64,000 nucleotides of DNA, from NCBI RefSeq assembly GCF_015477765.1, contig NZ_JADLQQ010000009.1, positions 124,001-188,000 of the forward strand. The letters are read 5' to 3'. A program made the translations under genes and the position numbers. Below the pieces are notes generated by a model. The model was not told the DNA's origin. It ran no database searches and saw nothing but the letters and a program-made list of their open reading frames with translations. Below, in pieces: positions 51,000 through 59,467 of the stretch. The DNA is from Nocardia transvalensis. GTDB lineage: Bacteria; Actinomycetota; Actinomycetes; Mycobacteriales; Mycobacteriaceae. Within the stretch, counting starts at the first letter, position 1; each line of letters starts with the position of its first letter.

Positions 51000-51591
51000 C
51001 CGGGCGGTCCGGATGATCCCACGACACCAGGATGTCGGCTTCCGCTGCGCGTCCGCGCTGGTGGTTCAGGACGGCGTCGACCGTGAAGGCGTCGTCCGGA
51101 GCGGTCGCTCGTCGGAGGGCGGCCGCCGACAACCGCAGCTCCACGGTGAGGTCGAAGTCGAGGCCGCGGCCGAGCAGCATCGGGCCCGCGACGATCAGAA
51201 CGGTGTTCGCCGCCGCGGAAATCATTGCGGCGCGGGCGGATCGGTCGGTGTGTTCGTCCCAAAGGGCGGGCAGCCAGCGGCCGTGGGTGCGGAGGGACTG
51301 CAGTACTTCGCGATTCACCGCCGCGTAGTCGAACCAGGCTGCGCGGTAGGACATTTCGTCGCGGCCGAATTCCAGGCGCAGGGAGGCGGGGCGGACGTAA
51401 TCGTGCAGCGAGATCACCTCGCCGGGGCGGCCGCGGGTGTGGATGCGGTCGGCGACCTCGCGGGCGAAACCGACCGGATCGGCCGCGTCGGCGCCGTCGA
51501 TCGCGACCACCGCCCGGCCGGGCAGGTCGCAGGCCCGGGCGGCGACCGTGTCGATCAGCGAGTCGGTGGTGATCGGGGTGAAGACGGGCAC
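50971..51591 (-). CDS. Uridine-kinase-like protein with lost Walker A
   Basis: A 206-residue protein resembling small actinobacterial uridine-kinase-like P-loop proteins: RAVVAIDGADAADPVGFARE stands where GxDGxGKS/T is expected, followed by VISLHDYVRPASLRLEFGRDE and YRAAWFDYAAVNREVL. The P-loop Gly-Lys-Ser/Thr is replaced by Ala-Asp-Pro, so phosphotransfer is doubtful. The start is GTG 51591. Its last 29 bp overlap the end of the caspase gene on the other strand. Confidence 0.7.
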   Translation of the reverse strand: MPVFTPITTDSLIDTVAARACDLPGRAVVAIDGADAADPVGFAREVADRIHTRGRPGEVISLHDYVRPASLRLEFGRDEMSYRAAWFDYAAVNREVLQSLRTHGRWLPALWDEHTDRSARAAMISAAANTVLIVAGPMLLGRGLDFDLTVELRLSAAALRRATAPDDAFTVDAVLNHQRGRAAEADILVSWDHPDRPAMRTSPSAP

Positions 51592-51681
51592 CCGACCATC
51601 ATGCCGACTGGGCGGGCATGGGTGCAGCGCCCGATTTGCGATCCTTTAGCCTGAGCTGGTTGGTTCGCGGAAGGACGGTTC

Positions 51682-52503
51682 ATGGCGACGATCGAAGAGG
51701 CTCTGGAGATCGAGCGGCTGGAGCGGGACATCTTCCGTGGCGCGTCCACCAAGACCCAGCTGCCGCGCACGTTCGGGGGGCAGGTTGCCGGGCAGGCGCT
51801 GGTATCGGCGGTGCGGACCGTCGAACCGCGGTTTCAGGTGCATTCGCTGCACGGGTATTTCCTGCGACCCGGCAATCCGTCGCAGCCGACCGTCTATCTG
51901 GTCGAGCGCATTCGCGACGGGCGCTCGTTCTGCACCCGGCGCGTGACCGGTGTGCAGGACGGCGAGGCGATCTTCACCATGTCGGCGTCGTTCCACGTCG
52001 GCGACGAGGGGCCCACGCATCAGGACGAGATGCCCGAGGTACCGCCCCCGCACGATCTCCCCGACGCCAAGACCACCCTGACCCCGGAACGGCTGTGGGC
52101 CATGCGGGAATGGGAGCACTGGGACATCCGTACCATTCCGCAGGAGCAGGTGTACCGCCGCGACGGCCTGGCCTCACAGCAGCAGGTGTGGTTCCGCTAC
52201 CGCCACCCGCTGCCCGACGACCCGCTGTTCCACGTGTGCACCCTGGCGTACATGAGCGATATGACGCTGCTGGGCTCGTCCAAGGTCACCCACCCCGACG
52301 AGCCCACCCAGAACGCCTCGCTGGATCACGCCATGTGGTTCCTGCGCCCGTTCCGCGCCGACGAGTGGCTGCTCTACGACCAGAACTCCCCGTCGGCCGG
52401 CTTCGGCCGTGCCCTCACCGGCGGCCGTATCTTCAATGAGCATGGGCAGCTTGTCGCCGCCGTCGTTCAGGAGGGACTCATCCGCACCCCGCGCGAGCGC
52501 TGA
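51682..52503 (+). CDS. tesB: Acyl-CoA thioesterase II
   Basis: A 273-residue double-hotdog thioesterase, counterpart of Rv2605c. Blocks typical of TesB are FGGQVAGQALVSAVRTV, HSLHGYFLRPGN, DGRSFCTRRVTGVQ, SLDHAMWFLRPFRADEW and GRIFNEHGQLVAAVVQEGL; the catalytic Asp is probably in SLDHAMW. It hydrolyses medium- to long-chain acyl-CoA. It marks the return to conserved gene order after the accessory island. Confidence 0.95.
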   Translation: MATIEEALEIERLERDIFRGASTKTQLPRTFGGQVAGQALVSAVRTVEPRFQVHSLHGYFLRPGNPSQPTVYLVERIRDGRSFCTRRVTGVQDGEAIFTMSASFHVGDEGPTHQDEMPEVPPPHDLPDAKTTLTPERLWAMREWEHWDIRTIPQEQVYRRDGLASQQQVWFRYRHPLPDDPLFHVCTLAYMSDMTLLGSSKVTHPDEPTQNASLDHAMWFLRPFRADEWLLYDQNSPSAGFGRALTGGRIFNEHGQLVAAVVQEGLIRTPRER

Positions 52504-52536
52504 TCCGGCGCCACCCGCTCGCACTTCCGGCCAGGG

Positions 52537-54336
52537 CTATGCCGCCTGGACGCGCAGGTGGCAGACCACGGTTTCCGGAAGGCGGCGCAGCTGGCGTTCC
52601 AGTTCGTCGCTGCGGTGGCTGGGGAGCAGGCGGTCCCAGCCGCTGGGCGGGTCGACCTCGGCGATCAACACCACCTTGCGGCGGCCGTGGAAGTTGTCGC
52701 GGACGTAGCGGGCGACCGGCCCGCCGACCGTGCAGTCACCGGCGTCGATCATCTGCAGCGGTACTTCCGGATGCCAGGCCTCCCAGGCCTTGGTGAAGAC
52801 CGTGGTGTTCTCGCCGGGCAGGCAGACATGCACCGCGACCACGTCGTGGCTCAGCGACAGCGCCGCCGACAGGGCCTCGCGGCTGAGTTCGGACACCTCC
52901 GACACCGGCACCACGACCACCGTGCCGGTCGGCTGCGGCGGGGCGGGCACGCAGCCGGTGCCGCGGCGCCCGTCGATCTTGCGATAGGCCGAGCGGATTC
53001 GTTCCATGCCCACCACCAGCAGCGGCAGCACCAGCACGATCAGCCACGCGCCCTCGGTGAACTTCATCGCGGTGGTGACGATCGCGGCGACGAATGTCAG
53101 CAGCGCCCCGAAACCGTTGAGCGCCAACCGCCATCCGCCGTGACCGACCCGCAGCCAATGCCGCACCATACCCACCTGGGCGATGGTGAAGCCGACGAAG
53201 ACGCCGATCGCGAACAGCGGCACCAGCGCATTCATCTTGCCGTCGGAGGCGATCAACAGCACCGCGGCGCAGATCCCCAGCGCGAGCACGCCGTAGCGGT
53301 ACACCTGGCGCGGGGTGGCGACGGCGAACCGGTGCGGCAGGCAGTTGTCGTCGGCGAGGATCTTGGCCAGCGTCGGCAGCCCGCCGTAGGAGGTGTTGGC
53401 CGCCAAGGCCAGCAGCACCACGGTCGCGAACTGGACGACGTAATACAGCACACCGTGCCCGAGCGCCGCCTCGGTCACCTGCGACAGCACCGTCGTGCCG
53501 TCCTCGGGATGGATCGAGAACTTGCCGATCAGCGTCGCCAACCCGAGCAGCATGACACCGAGCAGCACACCCAGCGCCACCTCGGCTCGCTGCGCCCGGC
53601 GCACCTTGGGCCGCTCGAAGCTGGGCACCGCGTTGGCGATCGCCTCCACCCCGGTCAGCGCCGCGCATCCGCTGGAGAATGCCTTGAGCAGCAGCAGAAT
53701 TCCGATTGTGCGGGTCTCGGTGACCACGGCCGCACCGGTTTCCACGCTCGCCGGCTCCGAACGCAGCAGACCGGCCACGATCACGGTGAGGATGCCGACG
53801 ACGAACACCACCGTCGGGGCCATGAATGCGCGGGCGCTCTCCCTGATCCCGGCCAGGTTCAGCGCGGTGATCCCGACCAGCACCGCCAGGCATATCCACG
53901 CCGTATACGGCAGCAGCCCGGGAAATGCCGAGGTCAATGCCGCCACCCCGGCGGCGATGGAGACCGCCACATTGAGCACGTAGTCGACGATGAGCGAGGC
54001 CGCGGCGACCAGGCTGGTGCGGTGGCCCAGATATTTCTTGGCGACCGCATAGGCGCCGCCGCCGTCGGGGAACACGGCGATCACCTGTCGATAGGAGGCG
54101 ATCAGCACGGCCAGCAGCACCACGATGGCCAGCGTCACCGGCAGCGTCAGACCCAGGCCCGCGCTGCCCGCGGCGGCCAGGACCAGCACGATCGCTTCGG
54201 GGCCGTAGGAGACGGACGCCATCGCATCCAGGGACAGACCGGCCAGACCGGTCGAGACGGTGAGGCCGCGCCGCGGTAACGGAGGCTCACCCTGTCCGCC
54301 CTCGGCGGACTCGGTATGCGGCAGAACTTCGGTCAC
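52537..54336 (-). CDS. APC-superfamily permease, KimA-like potassium transporter
   Basis: A 599-residue protein with about 12 membrane helices followed by a soluble C-terminal domain (about 450-599). The N-terminal STGLAGLSLDAMASVSYGPE and FPDGGGAYAVAKKYLG blocks and the cytoplasmic tail resemble KimA/YdaO proteins, which import K+ with protons and are inhibited by c-di-AMP. An APC amino acid permease is the alternative. GTG 54336 is chosen; the long upstream frame overlaps pdxT. It is convergent with tesB and divergent from pdxT. No c-di-AMP riboswitch is seen in the leader. Confidence 0.82.
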   Translation of the reverse strand: MTEVLPHTESAEGGQGEPPLPRRGLTVSTGLAGLSLDAMASVSYGPEAIVLVLAAAGSAGLGLTLPVTLAIVVLLAVLIASYRQVIAVFPDGGGAYAVAKKYLGHRTSLVAAASLIVDYVLNVAVSIAAGVAALTSAFPGLLPYTAWICLAVLVGITALNLAGIRESARAFMAPTVVFVVGILTVIVAGLLRSEPASVETGAAVVTETRTIGILLLLKAFSSGCAALTGVEAIANAVPSFERPKVRRAQRAEVALGVLLGVMLLGLATLIGKFSIHPEDGTTVLSQVTEAALGHGVLYYVVQFATVVLLALAANTSYGGLPTLAKILADDNCLPHRFAVATPRQVYRYGVLALGICAAVLLIASDGKMNALVPLFAIGVFVGFTIAQVGMVRHWLRVGHGGWRLALNGFGALLTFVAAIVTTAMKFTEGAWLIVLVLPLLVVGMERIRSAYRKIDGRRGTGCVPAPPQPTGTVVVVPVSEVSELSREALSAALSLSHDVVAVHVCLPGENTTVFTKAWEAWHPEVPLQMIDAGDCTVGGPVARYVRDNFHGRRKVVLIAEVDPPSGWDRLLPSHRSDELERQLRRLPETVVCHLRVQAA

Positions 54337-54477
54337 TCGGGCGAGTGTTCCCCTGCCCTGAACGGCCGAACAGTCTCCTTGCGGAACTTTGACGGGTGGG
54401 TGAGCGAGACCACACCCTTCCGGTTGCGAGCAGGGCTCACGAGCAGGGCAGTGTCCCACCTTTCGTATGCTCGATTC

Positions 54478-55095
54478 GTGAAACCGACCATTGGTGTGCT
54501 GGCGCTGCAGGGCGATGTGCGCGAGCATTTCCACGCACTGGCGGCGTGCGGCGCCGAGCCGGTGAGCGTGCGCAGGGAATCCGAGCTGGCCGCCGTCGAC
54601 GGGCTGGTGCTGCCCGGGGGCGAGTCGACCGCGATCAGCAAGCTGCTCGAGGTCTTCGGACTGCTCGAGCCGCTGCGGCAGCGGCTGCGGGAGGGGCTGC
54701 CCGCCTTCGGTTCCTGCGCGGGCATGATTCTGCTGGCGCGTGAGGTGCTCGACACCCGCCCGGATGCGCAGTCGCTGTCCGGGATCGATATGACGGTGCG
54801 GCGCAATGCCTTCGGCCGCCAGGTCGACTCGTTCGAAACCGATCTGGAATTCGGCGGCCTCGACGACGGGCCGGTGCGTGCGGTGTTCATCCGGGCGCCG
54901 TGGGTCGAGCGTGTCGGCGACGAGGTCGAGGTGCTGGCGCGGGTACCGTCGGGTCCGGCGGAAGGGCGGATCGTGGCGGTGCGTCAGGGCAATGTGCTGG
55001 CCACCTCGTTTCATCCCGAGGTGACCGGCGACCTGCGCGTGCATCGGATGTTCGTGGATTCCGTCCCACAGCGCGCGGGGAGTGCGGCCCCGTAG
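54478..55095 (+). CDS. pdxT: Pyridoxal 5'-phosphate synthase glutaminase PdxT
   Basis: A 205-residue class I glutamine amidotransferase. It has VLALQGDVREH, LPGGEST, nucleophile Cys80 in GSCAGMILLA, FIRAPWVE, and catalytic His179/Glu181 in ATSFHPEVT. It supplies ammonia to PdxS, with which it forms a 12:12 complex. GTG 54478 gives the normal family length; the longer frame does not. It is 13 kb from pdxS and close to yebC, as in mycobacteria. Confidence 0.97.
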   Translation: MKPTIGVLALQGDVREHFHALAACGAEPVSVRRESELAAVDGLVLPGGESTAISKLLEVFGLLEPLRQRLREGLPAFGSCAGMILLAREVLDTRPDAQSLSGIDMTVRRNAFGRQVDSFETDLEFGGLDDGPVRAVFIRAPWVERVGDEVEVLARVPSGPAEGRIVAVRQGNVLATSFHPEVTGDLRVHRMFVDSVPQRAGSAAP

Positions 55096-55184
55096 CCGCC
55101 GACCGAAGAGAGACAGCAGGCCGGGCAGTAGACTGGAGCAGTTGTCTGCCTGGACCTCGAGCAACCGACTGAAGGAAGTAGGGA

Positions 55185-55937
55185 ATGAGCGGCCACTCCA
55201 AATGGGCCACCACCAAGCACAAGAAAGCCGCCCTCGACGCCAAACGCGGCAAGCTGTTCGCGAAGCTGATCAAGAACATCGAGGTGGCGGCCCGTACCGG
55301 TGGCGGTGACCCGGATGGCAACCCCACGCTGTACGACGCGATTCAGAAGGCTCGCAAGAACTCCGTCCCGCTGGACAACATCGAGCGCGCGCGCAAGCGC
55401 GGTGCCGGTGAGGAGGCGGGCGGCGCCGAGTGGCAGACCATCATGTACGAGGGTTATGGCCCGAACGGCGTGGCGGTGCTGGTCGAATGCCTCACCGACA
55501 ACCGCAACCGCGCCGCGGGCGAGGTCCGGGTCGCGATGACCCGCAACGGCGGCAATATGGCCGACCCGGGTTCGGTGGCCTACCTGTTCAGCCGCAAGGG
55601 CGTCGTGACGCTGGAGAAGAACGGCCTGTCCGAGGACGATGTGCTGACCGCGGTGCTCGACGCCGGTGCCGAGGAGGTCAACGACCTCGGCGACTCGTTC
55701 GAGATCATCAGCGAGCCCGGCGATCTGGTGGCCGTGCGTTCCGCGCTGCAGCAGGCCGGTATCGACTACGAGTCGGCCGAATCGGGCTTCCAGCCCTCGA
55801 CGACCGTGCCGGTCGACGCCGACGGCGCCCGCAAGGTGTTCAAGCTGGTCGACGCGCTGGAGGACAGCGACGACGTGCAGAACGTCTACACCAACGTCGA
55901 CGTCTCCGACGACATCCTCGCCGAGCTCGACGCATAG
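55185..55937 (+). CDS. YebC/TACO1-family protein
   Basis: A 250-residue YebC family protein. It has the N-terminal MSGHSKWATTKHKKAALDAK, GGGDPDGNPTLYDAIQKARK, IMYEGYGPNGVAVLVECLTD and NGGNMADPGSVAYLF. Formerly called transcription factors, several members act at the ribosome to relieve stalling at proline-rich sequences. It matches Rv2603c in place. A good hairpin follows. Confidence 0.97.
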   Translation: MSGHSKWATTKHKKAALDAKRGKLFAKLIKNIEVAARTGGGDPDGNPTLYDAIQKARKNSVPLDNIERARKRGAGEEAGGAEWQTIMYEGYGPNGVAVLVECLTDNRNRAAGEVRVAMTRNGGNMADPGSVAYLFSRKGVVTLEKNGLSEDDVLTAVLDAGAEEVNDLGDSFEIISEPGDLVAVRSALQQAGIDYESAESGFQPSTTVPVDADGARKVFKLVDALEDSDDVQNVYTNVDVSDDILAELDA

Positions 55938-55951
55938 GGCTTCACCTGCTC

Positions 55952-55987
55952 GAAGGCCGCCTTTTCCCGATGGGGGAGGCGGCCTTC
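55952..55987. terminator. Bidirectional terminator between convergent genes
   Basis: GAAGGCCGCCT (55952-55962) and AGGCGGCCTTC (55977-55987) form a perfect 11-bp stem. It lies between the yebC stop and the end of the opposite membrane gene and could serve both strands. Confidence 0.8.
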
Positions 55988-55994
55988 GGTGTCG

Positions 55995-56477
55995 CTACGG
56001 ATTCTCACCCGCGCGGCGGGCCGGTCGCGGTCCGGCCACCAGAACCGCCGCGAAGCACAGCGTGGCGAGACCGGAGAAGATGATCGCCGGTTCGGGGAAG
56101 TAGAGACAGGCGATCCACAGGATTCCCGCTGCGGCGGCGGTGCAGGTCCCGCCGAACAGCGACCAGCGGGTGATCAACTGGGGCGCGCCGCGGGCCGCGA
56201 CGATGGCCAGGATCCCGAAAACCACTCCCAGCAGGCCCATTCCGACGCTGTAGCCGGTATTCAGATCGAGCACGGTCACCTGCCTGCCGCCCTCGAACAT
56301 CGGCGACGGCGTGGCCGCGGAGATCTTCTCGACGATCTGTTCGCCCGCCGAACCCTCCTCGGCGAAGGCGTGCACCGCCAGCAGATGCGCCAATCCGAGG
56401 ACGCTGATCAGCGCGGCGCCGGTGAGGTGGACCACCAGGGGCCAGCGGGGAGTGACGGTGGTCGACGCGGATGTCAT
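55995..56477 (-). CDS. Four-helix membrane protein, unknown function
   Basis: A 160-residue protein with four hydrophobic segments: about 13-37 (PLVVHLTGAALISVLGLAHL), 75-95, 104-124 and 130-148. Between helices 1 and 2 is an exported loop with GEQIVEKISAATPSPMFEGG. It resembles uncharacterised actinobacterial membrane proteins. ATG 56477. No catalytic motif is seen. Confidence 0.75.
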   Translation of the reverse strand: MTSASTTVTPRWPLVVHLTGAALISVLGLAHLLAVHAFAEEGSAGEQIVEKISAATPSPMFEGGRQVTVLDLNTGYSVGMGLLGVVFGILAIVAARGAPQLITRWSLFGGTCTAAAAGILWIACLYFPEPAIIFSGLATLCFAAVLVAGPRPARRAGENP

Positions 56478-56571
56478 CGCAGCCTCCCGGAGAACGAATG
56501 GAGCTGTGACGCCCCGGCTCAGAACAAAAATAGCGGAGCTAGGGCGTGCGTGGGAGGTCCGGTTATCGCTG

Positions 56572-57141
56572 CTATCCCGGGGCGTCGAGGGTTTCGAGTT
56601 GGGAGCGGAGGGCGGCGACTTCGGTGGAAAGTTCGTCGCGCAGCTGTTCGCGTTCCAGCAGGCTGGCGCGCAGGGCGTCGATGGTTTCGTTCATGGCGGT
56701 CAGCTTGCGGTCGGCGCCCTGCAGATGCCATTCGAGCACCGCGCGGCGGTCCACGTCCGCGCTGGCCTTCTGGACCCAGTTCACGACGTAGTCGAGCCAC
56801 TCGGGTTGTTTGGGCATTTCCTCGGATTCGTCCCAGCCGCGCCGCATGGCGGGTTTGGACGACAGCACCCGTTCCGCGTCGGGGCCCGAGGTGGGCGCGT
56901 GCATCTGCACGAGCTTCAGCTTTCCGGCGCTGGTCACGATGGCTGTGAGGCGATAGCGCCCCGCGAGGTGCATCCGTAGTTCCGCCGTGCCTTGCCCGTC
57001 GGCATCCATATCGCCCAGCCAGGGCCCCTCGGCGGCGGTGATGATCGACTCGAGCATCCCGAGCTGCCCGACGCCGCGCCGCAACCGCGTGGCACGCTTG
57101 CGCAGGTCATCCGGTGTGGCGGTCATCTGATCCCAGTGCAT
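56572..57141 (-). CDS. Conserved hypothetical with C-terminal coiled coil
   Basis: A 189-residue soluble protein from ATG 57141 (MHWDQMTATPDDLRKRATR); ATG 57126 is also possible. The middle reads AELRMHLAGRYRLTAIVTSA. The last 60 residues (LQGADRKLTAMNETIDALRA and SLLEREQLRDELSTEVAALR) have heptad-like spacing typical of a coiled coil. The family is not recognised. It probably forms dimers or scaffolds a complex. Confidence 0.65.
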   Translation of the reverse strand: MHWDQMTATPDDLRKRATRLRRGVGQLGMLESIITAAEGPWLGDMDADGQGTAELRMHLAGRYRLTAIVTSAGKLKLVQMHAPTSGPDAERVLSSKPAMRRGWDESEEMPKQPEWLDYVVNWVQKASADVDRRAVLEWHLQGADRKLTAMNETIDALRASLLEREQLRDELSTEVAALRSQLETLDAPG

Positions 57142-57256
57142 GCCCCCGCAGAGTACCCGCAGCCGCACCCTTTCCCGCGCTTCGCACCCCCTGTGGCGCT
57201 CTGCAGAGGGTGCGGATGCAGCGAAGGGGTGCGGCTGATCGAGCGCTGTGCGCGGT

Positions 57257-58498
57257 TCATCGGCTCCGTGGTGCGGGCGCTCGCTTGCGGCGGCGGGTGT
57301 TGCGGCGGAACAGCCACGTGGACAGGCCGGTGATGGCGAGGGCCAGGGGCGCCAGGCCGAAGATCAACCACACCAGCCGCCACCACGGGTTGACCAGCCA
57401 CCCGAAGTGCGCGGGCTCGAAGACCTTGGCGTAGAAGGTGTTCGCCAGTGGTCGGCGGTGACTCGTGTCGGATCTGATGTCGGAGCTGTCCGAGGCGTTG
57501 ATGTACACGAGGACGTCGCCGCTGTAGAAGGCGCGGTGTTCATAGGGGGAGTAGGCACCGGCGACGGCGGCGCGGTAGTACGGCGTGGATTCGCTGGGCA
57601 GCATGAGGTAGGCGAGCCGCCCGGGCGCCTCGCGCAAGGCGACGGTGGTGGCTTCGCTGATGGACACCGGCCGGGGAAGGCTGGCGGGGCGGGGCACGTA
57701 GACGTCGTCGGTCTGCTCGTTCGCCTCACCGCCCATGGCGCGCAGCACCACTCGCTCCGCGGCGGGCCATTCGATCGTCACGCCGGTGATGCCCCACATC
57801 AGCAGGAAAGGTACGGCGAGAATGCCGATGACGTTGTGCAGATCGCGATCCCGTGCGAACCGCCCCTTCCGCCACCGGACCCGCAACCCGTGGCTCAGGC
57901 GTTTCAGCGACGGCCACCAGATGATCGTGCCGGACACGGTCAGCATCACCAGCAGCAGGCCGAGAACGACGAGAATGGTTGCCGCCCAGGTGATATCGAT
58001 CAGCGGCGCCTGCTCGTTCAGCATCGGCAGCGCGCCCGAGTAACGCAGGCAGCCGAAGGCGCAGTCGTGCAGATTGACCAGCCAGCCCAGGACGCCGCCG
58101 GTGAGATCCACCTCTTCGTTGAGCCGTCCCGTGCCCGGATCGACGGCATAGGCGGCGGTGTAATCGCGGTTGCCCACCACGAATACGCCACCGTCCGTGC
58201 CGACCCACCCGGCGTCGAAGCCCGGATCCTCCGAGCGCACCAGCGCAACCGCCCCCTCGAGGTCGATCACCGGCGGCCCCTCGGTGTGCCGATAGAACGA
58301 CGCGTGCTGGGTCCGGAACAGTTCGGCGTGATAGAGCAGGATCGCGCCGGAGGTCGTCTGAATCACCAGCACGATCCCGAGAATCAGCGCCGACCAGCGG
58401 TGTATCGCAATGAGCGTGCGGCGCACCGGTTTCCGTGGGCGCCTGCGCGGCCGGATAGTTCGAACCCTCTTCTCGTCCACCACCTCGACCGCTGTCAT
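57257..58498 (-). CDS. PepSY-associated membrane protein, iron-regulated
   Basis: A 413-residue protein of the PepSY-associated TM family. It has an N-terminal helix after basic residues (RRTLIAIHRWSALILGIVLV), a large outer PepSY-like region, then helices ITWAATILVVLGLLLVML, a DLHNVIGILAVPFLLMWG helix, and a C-terminal helix. Conserved His in AIHRWSALI and DLHNVIG may bind haem, as in siderophore-reductase relatives. ATG 58498 abuts a strong iron box, so it should be induced when iron is scarce and likely helps reduce or take up ferric siderophores. Confidence 0.88.
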   Translation of the reverse strand: MTAVEVVDEKRVRTIRPRRRPRKPVRRTLIAIHRWSALILGIVLVIQTTSGAILLYHAELFRTQHASFYRHTEGPPVIDLEGAVALVRSEDPGFDAGWVGTDGGVFVVGNRDYTAAYAVDPGTGRLNEEVDLTGGVLGWLVNLHDCAFGCLRYSGALPMLNEQAPLIDITWAATILVVLGLLLVMLTVSGTIIWWPSLKRLSHGLRVRWRKGRFARDRDLHNVIGILAVPFLLMWGITGVTIEWPAAERVVLRAMGGEANEQTDDVYVPRPASLPRPVSISEATTVALREAPGRLAYLMLPSESTPYYRAAVAGAYSPYEHRAFYSGDVLVYINASDSSDIRSDTSHRRPLANTFYAKVFEPAHFGWLVNPWWRLVWLIFGLAPLALAITGLSTWLFRRNTRRRKRAPAPRSR

Positions 58499-58516
58499 GA
58501 GTTTAGGCTAACCTAA
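58498..58516. promoter_or_regulatory. IdeR/DmdR-type iron box
   Basis: The site contains TTAGGCTAACCTAA (58503-58516) and matches the 19-bp consensus TTAGGTTAGGCTAACCTAA at 17 positions. It touches the start codon of the PepSY gene, so a bound regulator would block the promoter; the transcript may be leaderless or nearly so. Confidence 0.88.
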
Positions 58517-58528
58517 TCTCATTGCGAT

Positions 58529-58843
58529 CTAGTGGAAGATCTTGAGTCCCACCACGCCGGCGATGATCAGCAGCAGGCACAGGATGCGCGCCACGCTGGT
58601 GGATTCGCCCAGCCAGATCATGCCGACCAGGGCCGTGCCGACCGCGCCGATGCCCACCCACGCCGCATAACCGGTGCCGACCGGGATCTCGCGCAATGCC
58701 AAGCCCAGCCCGACCATGCTCAACACGGCCGAGACGGCGAACAGCAGACTCGGAACCAGCCTGCTGAAACCCTCCGACCGCTCCAGCGACACCGCCCAGA
58801 CGGTCTCCATCAATCCCGAGACGATCAGCAGAATCCAGGCCAT
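58529..58843 (-). CDS. Small multidrug resistance protein, SugE/Gdx type
   Basis: A 104-residue protein with four membrane helices. The essential Glu13 is in SGLMETVWAVSLERSEGFSR, and GYAAWVGIGAVGTALVGMIW in helix 3 is typical of the SMR family. The RSEGFSRL stretch resembles Gdx/SugE proteins, which export guanidinium by dual-topology antiparallel dimers. No guanidine riboswitch is seen upstream. It lies 30 bp upstream of the PepSY gene on the same strand. Confidence 0.88.
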   Translation of the reverse strand: MAWILLIVSGLMETVWAVSLERSEGFSRLVPSLLFAVSAVLSMVGLGLALREIPVGTGYAAWVGIGAVGTALVGMIWLGESTSVARILCLLLIIAGVVGLKIFH

Positions 58844-58911
58844 GAGCCCACGGTAGGTGACCGTCCGGTCGCTTTCGCCGATCTCCGGGCGGTGTCGGGA
58901 ACAATGGCGGT

Positions 58912-59421
58912 GTGGCCGAACTCGTGCTGGTGCGTGGTGACATCACCGAACAGGCGGTGGACGCGGTGGTGAATGCGGCGAATTCGTCGCTGCTCGGGGG
59001 TGGGGGAGTCGACGGTGCCATCCATCGCAAGGGCGGGCCGGAGATTGTGCGGCACTGCCGCGAAGTCCGGGCGGCGCAGTACCCGGACGGTTTGCCGACC
59101 GGCCGGGCGGTGGCCACGACCGCCGGGAATCTGCCCGCCCGGTGGGTCATCCACACCGTCGGGCCGGTGTGGTCGAAGCGCGAGGACAGGTCGGCGCTGC
59201 TGGCCTCCTGCTATCGCGAATCGCTGCGGGTGGCCGACGAATTGGGCGCACGGTCGGTGGCGTTCCCGGCCATCTCCACCGGAATCTACGGCTGGCCGAT
59301 CGACGACGGCGCCCGCATCGCTGTACAGACCGTTCGGTCGGCCGAGGCGGCGGTCGATGAGATCCGCTTCGTGCTGTTCACCGCCGATGCCTATGACGCC
59401 TTTGCGGCCCTGCTGCGCTGA
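58912..59421 (+). CDS. Macrodomain protein, O-acetyl-ADP-ribose deacetylase type
   Basis: A 169-residue MacroD-type macrodomain. It has VVNAANSSLLGGGGVDGAIH (ADP-ribose loop with catalytic Asp), TAGNLPARWVIHTVGPVW, and FPAISTGIYGWPI (diphosphate-binding loop). Such enzymes remove ADP-ribose from acidic residues or deacetylate O-acetyl-ADP-ribose. The start is GTG 58912. It is divergent from the SMR gene, sharing a 68-bp promoter region. Confidence 0.94.
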   Translation: MAELVLVRGDITEQAVDAVVNAANSSLLGGGGVDGAIHRKGGPEIVRHCREVRAAQYPDGLPTGRAVATTAGNLPARWVIHTVGPVWSKREDRSALLASCYRESLRVADELGARSVAFPAISTGIYGWPIDDGARIAVQTVRSAEAAVDEIRFVLFTADAYDAFAALLR

Positions 59422-59467
59422 GCTGCGGCGACGCGAACTTGTCGGTGCCCTCTGCAAGGGTGTGCCC

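Noticed and set aside
54337..54477. c-di-AMP (ydaO-type) riboswitch before the KimA-like gene
   Set aside because: The divergent leader lacks the conserved core sequences and is probably too short.
58844..58911. Guanidine riboswitch before the SMR gene
   Set aside because: The 68-bp divergent region shows no recognisable ykkC, mini-ykkC or ykkC-III pattern.
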